Source: Macrotrachela quadricornifera (taxonomy: Eukaryota; Rotifera; Eurotatoria; Philodinida; Philodinidae). From it: a stretch of 64,000 nt of DNA. The stretch spans positions 29,453 through 93,452 of the forward strand of contig JAJEKB010020467.1 in NCBI GenBank assembly GCA_022393335.1, read 5' to 3'. Below are positions 1-11,832 of this stretch, one piece after another. How positions within the stretch are numbered: the first letter of the stretch is position 1; each line of letters opens with the position of its first letter. Under the pieces are notes generated by a model. It ran no database searches. It was not told the origin of the DNA and saw nothing but the letters and a program-made list of their open reading frames with translations. The position numbers and the translations under genes are program-made.

Positions 1-436
1 GTTAAACAATATTAGAATCAGCTGTTATGATCTACCGCTTTTATGTATTCTTTTCTCAATGTTTTAATATTCCTCCTCTCATTATGTCATACATACGTTT
101 CATTCTGTTATGCTATCATATGTATTGTCTCTTTTCTGTTTCTTTCCTTTCTATGGAATGACAGGTTTTTTCCGCGCTTTATTCTCTACGAAGTATTTTT
201 CTTCGATTCACTTAGATATTACCATATCCAACGAATTATTTAGAAGCCTACATAAAGCGCTTATTTTTTGCAATAAACACTACTTGTACCACCTATATGC
301 ATTTTTCGTTATTATCAATTTCAAGCACCAGTGTTTCTGAGAAGTACAACTCTACGCAACATCAGAATTGGAAAATGGGTGACAATAAACGATAACATCT
401 TATTTCTGCGTTCTTCTCCACCATAAAAAACCTTGA
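1..436. other. left-edge sequence, no gene recognised
   Basis: T-rich sequence with two overlapping short open frames (43-243 and 110-340) rich in Phe, Leu and Tyr, as expected from T-rich non-coding DNA. No splice sites or conserved motif tie them to a gene. The region directly precedes the first recognisable transposase exon and may hold its 5' end. Confidence 0.5.
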
Positions 437-1592
437 AGTCATTCATCACAGTCTGAAACTGAAGTTCGGACTACAAACTTAACTGATAGAAATGGAGTAG
501 AAAACGAAAAATCCTTAAGTTCATCAGATGTTTCCGCTGGTCTGTCGAAAGATGTTAATCAAGCACCGAATGATATAAGTCAAACGACATCGGACAAACC
601 ATCACAACTTCTTCTAGCTTCATTCCCAAAAACAAACAATCAAGCGTTTAAATCCAGTTGGTATAACGATTATCCTTGGTCAGAGTACACTGTAGCATCC
701 GACTCGTGCTATTGCTTTGTGTGTCGTCATTATTCATCGAACGATAGTATCCCTCGCTTATTTAAGGAAGACACAGTGAGTGAATTATTCTCTCAACCTG
801 TCTCAAGAACTCATATTCATTCATTCTTTTAAAGTTCATTCAAACGGGATTCAATAATTGGGAAAAGGCTTTAAAGAAGGTTCGAGGTTTTAATAGTCAT
901 GCGAATAGTAGCTGTCATATTTTAGCGATGAAGAACAAAGCTGAATGTGATGTTCGAAGTATTGATCAATCAGCGTTGGCAGTCCAGATGAAAGGCCGAG
1001 AAGAGACTATTCGACGCAATCGGGCTCGCATTCATAAGATTGCGTCTGCTCCTCACTTTTGTGCACGACAATCGATAGCTAAAAGAGGTCATAATGAAAG
1101 CGAAGCGTAAGAGTATATTTTGTTTTATTTTATATGTCTGGATTGTTATGCCAAAATTAGTCATTCATGCTAAATAGATAAGAAAAAGATTCACAGCATA
1201 TTATTAGAAACCCATTTTTTAAAAAGCATCCCTTAAATACTTGGGCACTTGTTGGAATGTTTCAGTTATTAGAACTATCTACGAACATAATTGGTGTAGC
1301 TACCTGATACCAACTCTAATAAACTACAATATCAATCATAATTAAGAAATAATAAATCTGAGAGTTTTCGAATTATTTTTCCTCATTTTGATATAAGTGG
1401 ATATTTTTAATATAAAAAAGAATGAAATGAACAAATATTTCAATCCGCTCGAGTTAATAGAGAAGGTTGTTGAATTTCAAATACGTGCACGATGTCGTAA
1501 ATCCAAAACTTATCGAATTGATCCTACACTTTGAAAAATAGAATTTTTTTAATATAGTATTCTATCACATTCTGTTGTGCAATAAGACTATA

Positions 1593-1907
1593 CCAGGGAC
1601 GTAGCCAGGGGGGGGGGATTGGGGGGATTGATCCCCCCCCCTGAATTTTTGTTTTTTTGTTATGAAATCTGATAATTTCAAGCTTTGAACACATTTACAG
1701 ATAGTTGCAACTAATAATTCTCTCATTTCTGTCAATAGCCATGCTATTTCATCAGTTTTTCATTGTACAATAAAAAAATTGTCTGTGAACAGAAAATGAG
1801 TTCCTTTCATTTTTCATCATACGAAAAGAAAGATAGTTGAAAACATCTTTCTTGGGCAAAAAAAACCCGATCCCCCCCCCTGAAAAAAATCCTGGCTACG
1901 TGCCTGG
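1593..1907. mobile_element. MITE with GGGACGTAGCCAGG-type ends
   Basis: 315-bp non-coding insertion inside the hAT remnant. The left end (ccagggacgtagccagg) and the right end (cctggctacgtgcctgg) form imperfect terminal inverted repeats. Subterminal G/C homopolymer tracts (about 1610-1635 and 1871-1881) are also inverted. The flanks carry a direct repeat ACTATA (1587-1592 and 1908-1913), read as the target-site duplication. It carries no coding sequence. Confidence 0.8.
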
Positions 1908-2460
1908 ACTATACATGTCGCACATTCAAGTTCATAATATTCCAAATCGTATCATAAAAATATATTGGATTCTGAGCAAATCTTCACTATAGGTTACAAA
2001 ATCGAGGAAATCTTATTGAATTATTGAAATGCCCATCATCCACAGATGCAGTATCCAAATTCAGTATTTGGTAACGCTTCTGGTCAGGCAACATATCTTT
2101 TACCTAAAATCCAAAATGAATTATTATGTTTGATGGCTGTTCAAGTGCGCGAGACAATTGTGAGAGAGGTAGAGCTCTACGTGATTCTTTTCTTTTTAAA
2201 TAATTTAATGCTTTTTTGTTTCAGTTTACTGGTCGTCCCGTTGCATTAATGGCAGATGAAACAAGACATGTGAGCACGACGAAACTGATGTCAGTTGTTG
2301 TGGACAAGAAGGTTGCTTTGGATGTAGTACATCGTTTCGGAGACTTCGACGCAAAGTCGTTGGTAGAGAAATTGGCCAATTTTTTCAAGAGTTTGGGCGC
2401 TAAGTTAAGTGACTGCGTTGCCCAATAATACAATGGATTAGTTTAAACATTCTAGGTAGT

Positions 2461-3417
2461 ATATTGAGCGATGCAAAAGTCTTTGGACAAATGTCAAACT
2501 ATCTTAGACCACCTTGCCGACTTCTAAATCAATCAATTTTTTTTTGTTGGACAGAGCAAAGTCTGAACTACAAATTTTGTACCAGACATATTTTTCCAGA
2601 ACGAATCTGAGATGGAGAAAAAGTCAAAAACCAAACATCTCTAAAAAAGTTCTTGCAACTTTTTTTCAACTTGAAGATTCTGTATTTCTCAATTATTTCG
2701 AGCTACATATATATGAAACTTGAACAAAAAACACACCAAAATGTAGCGCATCAAAAACTCTATCGATATGAACTTTGGTAATTTTTTTGATCCATTCTTG
2801 ACTCTTCAATCAAAAAAGTTCTAAACATGAAATTTTTGTAAAATAGGGTTTTTTGCAAAAACAATCACTTTGCAAGAAAATCAGCCATCATCTTCAGAAA
2901 TTATACGATAACTCAATTTTTTTGCGTTATTTGTTCGAAATATGTCCAACTGTAGAAGTTTTGCATAAAAAACATACTTCAAAAAATATTTTTTTTTCGT
3001 TGCAAAACGGTGGGTAGTAAGAACGGCCAAGTTCTTTAGTTTCCTCCAGAAAATGCTATATTTTGGTATAAAAACCAAGAGTAAATTTAACTTCGAATAT
3101 ACCATTTGAAAGAGCACTCTTTATGCTACAAAAATCATCATTTAACATGTTTTCTCATTTCTCTTCTGATGAAAAGAAACTAATAGAAAATAGAAAATGA
3201 TGTTGGTCGATGGTGAAGTTGCAAGAACTTTTTTAGAGATGTTTGGTTTTTGACTCTTTCTCCTTCTCAGATTCGTTCTGGAAAAATATGTCTGGTACAA
3301 AATTTGTAGTTCAGACTTTGCTCTTTCCAACAAAAAAAAATTTGATTGGTTTAGAAGTCAGCAAGGTGGTCTAAGATAGTTTGACATTTGTCCAAAGGCT
3401 TTTGCATCGCTCAATAT
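2461..3417. mobile_element. foldback element with about 200-bp arms
   Basis: Long inverted repeat. The left arm at about 2461-2665 (atattgagcgatgcaaaag...) reappears reverse-complemented at about 3210-3417 (...cttttgcatcgctcaatat). The arms are nearly identical; the roughly 540-bp centre is A/T-rich with no gene. TA-rich junctions suit a TA target but the exact duplication is ambiguous. It lies in what looks like an intron of the hAT transposase, between the CVAQ and NVMRGH blocks. Confidence 0.75.
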
Positions 3418-5045
3418 ATATGAACTGATTTTTTCTTATGTTTTACAGAGCCAATGTCATGCGTGGACACGTTGCTGATGTTCAGACGATTATGAGAGAA
3501 ATGTACATGTCAAAAGCAATCTATGTTCACTGGTGGACACACAGGTTACATCTAGTGGTTACAGACGTGTATAGGGTAGTACTTTTTGTGGACGACTTCT
3601 TCTTACTCGTCTCTAAGCTCTATACATACTACAATAAGTCTGGTGTTACAAATAAGCACTTTTGTAATGCTGAAGAGTACTTGGGACTAGGTAAGTTTGA
3701 AAGGATATTGTTCCATTTCTCACTAATCAAAGGAATCAAAATAAAAAGTACATCTCTATGTTATTCTAGTGGTATTTCTTTGATGCAAATGTATCAGAAA
3801 GTTAGTTCAAATTTTTTTTTGTATGATACACACTTTGACAAGTAAGTAGTGAAATTGTCAATCGTTTTAATCTCTCATGTCTTTTTTTTACAGATCGCAA
3901 TTATTCACAACTATTCTGCTCTTCTTACCATACTCGAAGCTTTCATAGAAGATGGCGGTGACCAGGTCATAGATGAACAAGGTTTACTCATCTCGATGGA
4001 AAAGTTGACGTTCGCTTTTACAGGATTCATCCTTTTTCGACTTGCGAGAAATGAAATTAATTTTCGTTTTTCTTCCAAAATTTTGATACCTAATGAAGAT
4101 TCACCTTCTCTTTTTATCGAAGCTATCGCTGTAGACTATGGCAGTACTAAAAGACCTAAATGCGATGTCGTCGATCACATTACAATGCTGCACAATGAAA
4201 AAGAATTCAAAAGAACAACATAACCGTCGAAAGTACTATGTATGTTAGAGCCGAACGAATTCGAAAGATTCCCACTCCATTTCACTACTTCTCTGTTGAT
4301 TCGACTGTCCGCAATCCAAACAAGGATATGAGTGGAGCCAACTATCGCACTAACTTGTTCTATCCACTCATTGATTTTCTCTAGAACTCGATTTTGATAT
4401 GACATGCACGGTGAACGAGGGCAATGTACTTTTACATATGTTTACTAACCGTACGAAGCCTAACGATATTATTAGTAGTTTATTTTATCAAATTCAAACA
4501 CTCAAATATGCTTTTTTGAACATGTTCAATCTAGTTACAATGGCGATCACAATGTCTGTCAGTTCAATTACATGTGAATGTATTTTCTCTCAACTCATAT
4601 TGATCAAGATATTTGCTTGCAACAGGATGAGTGATGCTTGTCTCAGTGATACAAGACCTTTTTATTTGTATGTGCAGCAAGCATCTTTTTAAACCTCGAG
4701 CTATGTAGTCCATTAAAATGATGAGAACGAAAACGTCAATAAGAACTCTCGAAACTGAGGACATGATAAGGATTTTTTTCGCAACGATGAAACTTCTCTA
4801 AGAGGCAACGACCCTTTGTAAATTTTTTCTGGTTACGCCACTACCCATCAGCTTTATTATTGTTGATAGACAGAAAGAAAAATGTAACGAAAAATAAAGA
4901 TACAAAAATTGCTTAGTTGTTAAATAATTATTGAAAGAAAATGGATTAAACTAAATATTCTGATCAGTATATTTTTTCAAATACATTTTCAGGTTTCTTT
5001 TGTTTGTAAGAAATGAATTATCAATGTATAAAACTGGAGTTGAAA

Positions 5046-6650
5046 TTAAATAAAATTCATAATACAGTAACTTCCATTGACAACAGCATCATCGTTATAA
5101 CAAATATTATTGAAATTAAATTGAGAATAAAGTGATGATAATGAAGATTTCATAGCACCATCAGTCCAACCTGGTCGATCAAGATAATATGCTTCACCTA
5201 CTAAACTAATTTGACGTTTTTCAAATCGTGTAATTGGTTTCAATGCCCAACTAATAATTTGTTTATTTGTAACATTACTATTCGATCTTTGAAAATGCCA
5301 AGCTTCATTCCAAGTATGAGTAAATGTTTTTGTTGGTAATGGTATTTCAACATCAATAAATAATGTTCTTAATCCTCTTAATAATTCATCAATTAAGTCT
5401 TTTTGTGATGAACGATGAATTAATGTTGACCAAGTATCTATACATAATCCATCATCATAAACTGTTCTTGTTACATTCTGTTCTCTTTTTTGTGGATGTT
5501 GAGATAATATTTCAATAAAACTAATACAATTTTGTCTTGTCCATGCACGATCAATATTTGTATTTGATAGATTTGTTTTTTCCCACCATCGCTCAGGCCA
5601 ATAGTTATTTACAACTACTACTTTGATTGATAGAATTGATTGAAAATGTTTATTTGATTTAATCTCTTGAGCAATTAAACCATTTATATTTGTTAAATCA
5701 TATGGAGGTATTGCTACAATTAATTGTTTTCCATAAATTTTATAATTTGTTGTTTCAATAGAAAATATAAATTCATTATTTTGATTTTCATCAATTTGAA
5801 TAACTTCTTCATTTAAATAAAGTCGAGCATTGTTTAATTTTGTTGCTTTATCAATCATTCTCTTAGAAAATTGTGATAAACCTTCATATGGATAATAAAT
5901 AGTACCATCTAGGCGGAACTCTTGTTTTAAAAGATCCATATAATAATAAGTATCTACATTTAGAAAATCTCCTCGAACTCTATTTGAATCTCTTAAGTAT
6001 TCTGTTGCTTCATCACCAAGAAGGTAACGACAAAATGCAGTAAAATCAGCAAAACTATACATAGTGCTAGGATTTTTGTCATATTCTTCTATTAACTTAT
6101 TCCATATTTGATCTTGAGCATTTAATCCATTTGCACCATCAGTACAATTTAAATCAATATATGATTTTAAACACATGTCATTGAATGATGTATACAATTT
6201 TCCACGTGCTTTAATAAGAGAAGTTTGATAATCATATCGATAATAAGAAATATTTAATTCATCTGCTAGTTGTTTTACAACAGGTTGTGCTCCATAAAAT
6301 CTTATGCCTCCCATAGGTGCAATAGGAGTGGTAGAGTAGGCGTCAGGTGTATTTCCATCATCATCAATATCATAAAGTCGTCCTCCAACATAATTTTCAC
6401 GTTCAAATATACATAAATTATTCTTATGAATGGATGCTAATCTAAATGCACTATGAGATCCACCTACACCAGCACCTAAAATTACCACTGGACAGTCCAC
6501 CCTATACATAAATAAATTCTTTTTATCTCTAGAAAATACAGAAGGTCCCAAAATCATAGAATTCCTCTCACCCTCACTAAGATTTTTAGAACAATAAAAT
6601 ACTTTATTTTGCTGAGAAAAGGCATATTGTACTGACATCAAAAAGACCAT
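5046..6650 (-). CDS. flavin-containing amine oxidase, L-amino-acid-oxidase-like
   Basis: 534-residue FAD enzyme in one uninterrupted reading frame. Visible motifs: dinucleotide-binding GAGVGG at residues 59-64 after a beta strand (CPVVIL); the ERENYVGGR segment (83-91) typical of monoamine/L-amino-acid oxidases; a GGIR motif (114-117); and a C-terminal FAD-contact region GEAYYLDRPGWTDGA (about 485-499). The family oxidises amino acids or amines, releasing H2O2 and ammonia. The N-terminal pattern looks to me closest to secreted mollusc-type oxidases (escapin/achacin/aplysianin group); that is from memory. The first 15 residues are mildly hydrophobic and could be a short secretion signal. The start is the first Met of the frame; a Met at residue 48 is an alternative just before the FAD domain. 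The lack of introns is unusual beside the intron-rich genes here. Substrate unknown. Confidence 0.85.
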   Translation of the reverse strand: MVFLMSVQYAFSQQNKVFYCSKNLSEGERNSMILGPSVFSRDKKNLFMYRVDCPVVILGAGVGGSHSAFRLASIHKNNLCIFERENYVGGRLYDIDDDGNTPDAYSTTPIAPMGGIRFYGAQPVVKQLADELNISYYRYDYQTSLIKARGKLYTSFNDMCLKSYIDLNCTDGANGLNAQDQIWNKLIEEYDKNPSTMYSFADFTAFCRYLLGDEATEYLRDSNRVRGDFLNVDTYYYMDLLKQEFRLDGTIYYPYEGLSQFSKRMIDKATKLNNARLYLNEEVIQIDENQNNEFIFSIETTNYKIYGKQLIVAIPPYDLTNINGLIAQEIKSNKHFQSILSIKVVVVNNYWPERWWEKTNLSNTNIDRAWTRQNCISFIEILSQHPQKREQNVTRTVYDDGLCIDTWSTLIHRSSQKDLIDELLRGLRTLFIDVEIPLPTKTFTHTWNEAWHFQRSNSNVTNKQIISWALKPITRFEKRQISLVGEAYYLDRPGWTDGAMKSSLSSLYSQFNFNNICYNDDAVVNGSYCIMNFI

Positions 6651-7152
6651 GTTTCAAATTCGTTATGATAAAAATTGAAGAAGGAAAAAATAATCTATCG
6701 TATGCAGAATTTGACGCTCTTTCTAATGATCTCCTTGGATGAAAATTTTATCTGCATTTTAAATGTAGAATTAGAGATTTCTTTGACGAAAATAGTTTCT
6801 TTTTGCTATAAAACGATATTTCAAATATCATTAATATGCCTTTTCACAATTGTTGAGGGTATCAGTCTTTTATCTAATCATATAATTTAAATTTACTTTC
6901 ATTACATTAAAAAAGTAAACACTTATTTATGTCATCGGTAAGAACATTAAATAAATTTGCGCGAATTTAATTTTTTTTTTAATATATAGCTCAGTCTCTC
7001 CTTTATTCCATGGATGATGATTTTAAAGTTAATTATTAATTTTAGTGATTAAATTCAAAGCAATATAGTATATGATAGATTACTACTCTATGCCCATAAC
7101 TATAGTATTAAATTAGTAATATATACTTCTTCAATTGGAGAAAGCTTTCATG
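6651..7152. other. intergenic, upstream of the amine oxidase
   Basis: A/T-rich sequence between the start of the amine oxidase and the small copy of its 5' coding end. The open frame at 6675-6890 has no recognisable content. Any promoter of the oxidase should lie here, but no clear TATA or initiator could be assigned. Confidence 0.4.
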
Positions 7153-7230
7153 TTCTAAAAATTTAAGCGAGGGTGAGGGGAATTCTATGATTTTGGAACC
7201 TTCTGTATATTAAAAAAATTTAGAATAAAT
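7153..7230 (+). repeat. copy of the amine oxidase 5' coding end
   Basis: About 60-75 bases matching the coding strand of the amine oxidase around residues 21-45 (plus-strand 6515-6591), in the opposite orientation to the gene. The shared core includes gggaattctatgattttgg (oxidase version: one G>A and one added G). The match weakens past the TCTGTAT stretch. Either a remnant of a second, inverted oxidase gene whose remainder was lost, or a templated repair scar. The Tc1-like element begins just 30 bases further on. Confidence 0.7.
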
Positions 7231-7259
7231 GAAAAGTATCAAAAACAACAGAATATTTC

Positions 7260-8083
7260 TACAGGATGTTCGGAAATTTATGGATTAAAAAGAAAACTAA
7301 ATATATCCGCCATTTCTCAACCAAATCGAACAATCATTTTTTCTTAATGGCGAAATTTGTGTCTCCCATCATGGTTATTCGTGAATTACAACGCCGAGAA
7401 ACAATTGATATTCCAACAAGGCATAGAATAACACCAATATAGCAAAAATTCATCGAAACCGGCTCAGTTGCAGACTATGTTCATAAATGCAGACTATCAA
7501 GAATAACGGAAGATAAAGTTCAAGAGGTTCAACAAATTTTGAATACCAAACCTGTAAACAGTGTTCGAAGTGTAGCGTGAGAAGCAAACATTTCCAGATA
7601 TCAAGTATATTGAACAACGCGAGACATTATTAGATGTAAACCATACATGATGCATAGTGTTCAACAATTATGTTTTTTTTCTGATGAATCAACGTTTTAC
7701 ATTTCCAGGGACATGAACAAGCATAATTGCCAAACTTGTCCAGCAAATAATCTATTTATCAGCATTGACGCTGCTATGAATTCTCTCAAGGTGAACGTAT
7801 GGTGTGCAATGTCTAACAAACAAATCATTGGCCCATACTTTTTTCAAGACGAGACCCTCAATCGACATAATTATCTTCATATGTTAAAGAATTATTTCTA
7901 TTCAATTTTGCAAAGAAAACGACTCAATAATAAGATGATTTTCCAGCAAGATAGTGCACTTCCACATTTTCCCAAAACTTTAATCATTTCTCTTTCACTT
8001 AAGGAAGATTTGTTTGATTTGGTTGAGAAATGGCAAAAATATTTAATTTTCTTTTTGGTCAATGAATTTCCGGACACTTTGTA
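7260..8083 (+). mobile_element. Tc1/mariner element, truncated transposase
   Basis: 824-bp element bounded by TA at both ends with matching inverted termini (TACAGGATGTTCGGAAAT against TACAAAGTGTCCGGAAAT). Inside are relics of an IS630-Tc1-mariner transposase: helix-turn-helix remains with two in-frame stops at about 7350-7620 (…KFIETGSVADY…), then an open stretch 7647-8090 containing FSDESTF (first catalytic Asp), VWCAMSNKQIIGPYFF and FQQDSALPHF (second catalytic Asp). The third acidic residue and the C-terminus are missing. Autonomous relatives are usually about 1.3 kb, so this copy has internal deletions and is inactive. Confidence 0.85.
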
Positions 8084-8598
8084 CTTGTGACTGGTGACTA
8101 CTGATTCGATTAGTCTGGATTAGTCAATATTTGATTCAATTTTAGTTAACTGAAGAAAGCCAATTTCTCTCTTCGAATCTCATTTCATATTATTGCTTTG
8201 CAATGATCGATAAAAAACTTAGATTTAAAAATATAAAAGACAAAATCAAAACCTGGTTTTATCGCTGATCGTTGTTGTTGATATTGGATTTACTACAATT
8301 ATAGAAATCAAAACAGAAAGATACATAAAAACTGCATATTTATAAATTGTTAAAAGCAATTCGAGATGGAGAAAATTTCATTTATTATAGATCAATTGTA
8401 AGATTATCAATCTATAAAATGGATCGAATTCATATTTTCATGATTTACCAATTACATGTTCTATCTCTATGCAAACTGTCCAAGAGTCAACTCACCAAAT
8501 ATAAAGAAACAGAAAACTAGTTATATTTGAATTACCTTCTGACTTTTCTCGTTATATTTTGATAAAATTTGAACAATTTGATGGATATATATACATAC
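8084..8598. other. region downstream of exon 5 of the minus-strand membrane gene
   Basis: Should contain the 3' end of the gene at 8599-10486. On the minus strand a GTATGT donor at 8598 opens an intron. A possible 12-base micro-exon (acceptor ..AACGAG, donor GTAATT near 8535) would keep frame, but no convincing terminal exon was found. The Tc1-like element ending at 8083 may have removed or displaced the true end. Confidence 0.35.
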
Positions 8599-10486
8599 TT
8601 GAGAGTATTTCCAATGAGCAAAATTCCATATGAACAGATATTGTCGAACCATCTATGAACGACATTATAATATGGAATTGTTTATACATGAATTGAATAT
8701 TGTTTTGCACTTCATTTAGAAATTGTTGCGGTTGAAAATTAGTATTGTGTTCTTTGATAGGACTGACGACAAGTTGAAAATTAATTGAAATACCTGGAAA
8801 CATTGAATTATTTATACATTGCTTTGAATCAGTATCTCTATAAAATCAAAATTATATCACAAAGACAAAAATCATTTTTCACTCACCTTTTCTTGCGTTC
8901 AGTATTTGATGATGTCACTGTTGACATAAAACCAATAGAATTAATTGACAGATTTGTTCGTTTTAAGTGGAATGCTTGTGTCAACTCAATAAAAACTAAC
9001 AACTCAGCTTATCGATTAAAAACAGATTAATAGATACCTGCTGATTTAGTGCATTTTTATCTTTTACTGATCGTGCCATTTGATTCGATAGATCAGTTTT
9101 ATATGTGACCAATAATAGAGCACTATCTAATACGACAATCAATGAGTAAAATCGTTTTGATAAAAGGTGAGAAAAAAAAAGAAATCACTTGGAATAATAA
9201 TAGGAGCAATGGTGCTATTTCTAAGATAAATTGGAATTATTGAGATAACAATCACAAATGCGACACCAAATAGAACCATTAAAGCAACACAAATACCAAA
9301 TAGCGATGCACTTCTGGAATTTAGTACGCGCCTAAAACAAAAAAAAACAAGAGGAATACAGTAAATATCAAACTTCAAGAGTTTCATTTTATTTGAAAAA
9401 GAATTAATAAAACATTTCATGGATTGTCAAACGATTTATTGAGAATATAAAAAGCTCTTAATGAAACTTCAAGAAACCTTATTGTTAACTGGTTTAAATC
9501 TTGTATTATTATATGAACTAAATGTATTATCTATTCAATTGAAAATATCTATCAACAAGACAATAACTGCATTAAGATCGATAATTTTAATCATATGAGT
9601 AGTTCAAAAGATCATACATTTGAATTCCTATCTTGCACATTGAATTTCAATAGTTGCTCTCTGTGAAAGTCAACACACTGAGCTTTATATCATCTAGTAT
9701 CTCCTGATAAATAACATATTTCTTTTCAATAGTTCAACCCTTAATATACATTAATCTTTTGAGAACGGAAAGCACATATATGTACTTCAGTTCTCAGCCA
9801 AGAACTCTTTTACGTAAGAATGTCTTTTACGCCACTGTATTGGAAAAAATAGTACTGTCGCTCATGCATCTGTAACCATTAAAATAGTGCTACACTATCC
9901 ATTGTACCACATCTTCATTCACGTTCTTTCTGGCAAAAACATTGTATCAGACTTTCAAAAAGGTATTTTCTTCTCAAAAGTAATCCCGTTCTCAAATAGT
10001 TAAAAATATATCTTTAAAAGAAGCTTTGAATTTAGTGTCTAACATCATCATACTATTATTACCTATATTATCTATTTATGAATCTAAACATTTGTGAGAA
10101 AAGAAGAATACATTTCGAAAAACCTGAGATTATACGTCTTTAAAGAGTATTATGTTATAAATTTATTTGTCTAATATTATCATTGTTATTTACATGAACA
10201 GTACATATATTGCAATATGAGAAATTGTTAGTGTAGACGTAATGCAATATTCGATCGGACTAGTTTCATACTTCTTAAAAGTAAATTTCCTGAGTATCAA
10301 GTGATTTAACTGTGCTTCTGTTCATGATGCATAGAATCATGTCTATCTCCATTGCTTATTCTCTTTAGTGCTCAATATCGTAAGTTTAGAAGAATGAGAT
10401 AGAATTACTTACCTAAATATTGATGACCCATTAGTATCTACTTGTTCATCATTTTGTTCAGAATCAGAGTTATTAATAAACAGCAT
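8599..10486 (-). CDS. five-exon type II membrane protein, function unknown (3' end unresolved)
   Basis: Assembled from splice sites because no single open frame shows it. Exons on the minus strand: 10486-10413, 9331-9189, 9126-9038, 9002-8887 and 8837-8599. Each has GT donors (GTAAGT, GTGATT, GTATCT, GTGAGT, GTATGT) and AG acceptors, and the reading frame is maintained through all five (220 codons so far). The protein has an acidic N-terminus (24 residues, rich in N, D and E), then a hydrophobic segment of about 25 residues (LFGICVALMVLFGVAFVIVI) coded by exon 2, then a hydrophilic region with Lys/Asn-rich stretches and two cysteines. This architecture predicts a single-pass type II membrane protein. 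Intron 1 is long (about 1.08 kb), the others 35-62 bases. No domain recognised. Confidence 0.65.
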
Positions 10487-11592
10487 ATCCAATATTCGTT
10501 ATTTATTGTATTAATAGCTGAAAAAAGGAAAAATAAATCATAATCATTTAAAAAATTATCTTTTTGCTACAACATAAATTTCCTTTGCAAGAATAGTGTA
10601 CAATACGAACAGTTAATTAAAATGAAAGAAAATGATTCCAGGGCAAAAACTATCTATTAATTTTCTATGTTTTATTTACTATCACACATACCTATTCATA
10701 CTCAACAAAGAAAAGAAGGTCTAATATATACTTTTTCATCTTCATCAATGTTTGTATGAGAAACAAACAAATAGTATAATAAGGGTACGTAGATAGGCAA
10801 AAAACCACTTAATTTGCTTATTTATTTGAATATTCATTAATGTGTATCAGCATATATGTAATAGAAAAGTAGACAATTATAGTACAAGATAAACTCTCAA
10901 GAAAATTTTTTTAGTCAAACAATCAGAATAACTTTGATGTATATTATATGAATTATTATAATATGAAACTGAACAACCAATATTTTACCACTTTTATTCA
11001 TATTCTTTACATTTCGTAAGTGTAAAATATATAAATATATTATTGGGTGTAGAAATAGATTTAAATCAGCAATATTTTTATTATGTAACATGTCAAGAGT
11101 AATTTCTAGATTCAATGCTTTCTTTTAGTTCCTAGGTAAGTGATTTAATGTCTGAGTTATACATCAATGACCTACCGAAATGTCGAATCACAAAAATGAT
11201 AAATTAATGTCTATAAAAAACATAATAGCCATAATATCAAGGAACAGAAAAATAGAAATATTTAAAGCAAAAGGTTTTCAATGATCTGGAACGAAAGAGA
11301 CAAACTACTGTATAAATATAGCCGATTTAATAGCCAAAAGAAAATGAAAATGAAAGTTATTAATAAAGTTGTATTGTAGCAAAAATAAAGATTTGTGTTA
11401 TGCTCATCATTAAAAATGTCAATATACAATATTTGATAAAACAATGTCAAGTAGAATATAAATGCAATTAAATACAAAAAAGCAAATTATTTGTTTGTCA
11501 TGAGATAGTGAATATGTATAATATTAATTAAAAGATGAAGTAAACGATGATGTCTTATATTATTCTTCTTTCCCTCTTTCTTTCTCTACATG
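10487..11592. other. intergenic, no gene seen
   Basis: Very A/T-rich. Open frames at 10915-11115 and 11262-11477 (both minus) are low-complexity Ile/Tyr/Leu strings without motifs. It should contain the promoter of the minus-strand gene starting at 10486. Confidence 0.45.
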
Positions 11593-11832
11593 TACCAGGT
11601 GTCCCAAAAGTCTCTTCCACCTAAATTTTTCATTTATCTGTACTAGTTGCTTTAACTTCATTAACTTATTTTTTTCTTAAATGATAGATGGATGTATCAT
11701 GTTCTTTTCTATACGAATAAATTTCATAAGCATTGTCTAAAGATATCATCTTTCAGCAAATACAAAAATTAGAATTTTTTATTTTTCAAGTTGAACGCCC
11801 ATGCTTTCTACTTCAAATTTTCATTCATTTAA
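11593..11832. mobile_element. mariner-like MITE, left arm fragment
   Basis: Begins with TACCAGGTGTCCCAAAAGTC, matching in reverse complement the end of another copy at 16051 (TACCGGATGTCCCAAAAATC). The rest of the arm (…gatagatggatgtatcatg…, …ttgaacgcc…) is repeated at 14546-14708. The fragment stops exactly at the TTAA where the piggyBac-like element begins, so its other half is missing. Confidence 0.7.

Larger units (their letters stand above)
437..4692 (+). pseudogene. TTF-type hAT transposase, decayed, multi-exon
   Basis: Remains of a TTF-zinc-finger hAT transposase (family with DUF4371 and a C-terminal hAT dimerisation region). Seen in order: TTF finger around 640-775 (W..YPW..Y, then CYCFVCRH); an intron 776-834 (GTGAGT..AAAG) restoring frame into GFNNWEKAL and on to 1109; an exon at 2046-2168 with the QNELL segment; an intron 2169-2224; the 'MADET' segment 2225-2430 (first acidic catalytic region); 'YVHWWTHRLHL' near 3500-3560; and the C-terminal SVSSITCECIFSQL dimerisation signature near 4550-4600. 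Stops and frameshifts lie between these blocks (after CVAQ at about 2430 and near 4220), and two non-coding elements have inserted at 1593 and 2461. Inactive by inspection. No terminal repeats were located. Confidence 0.8.
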
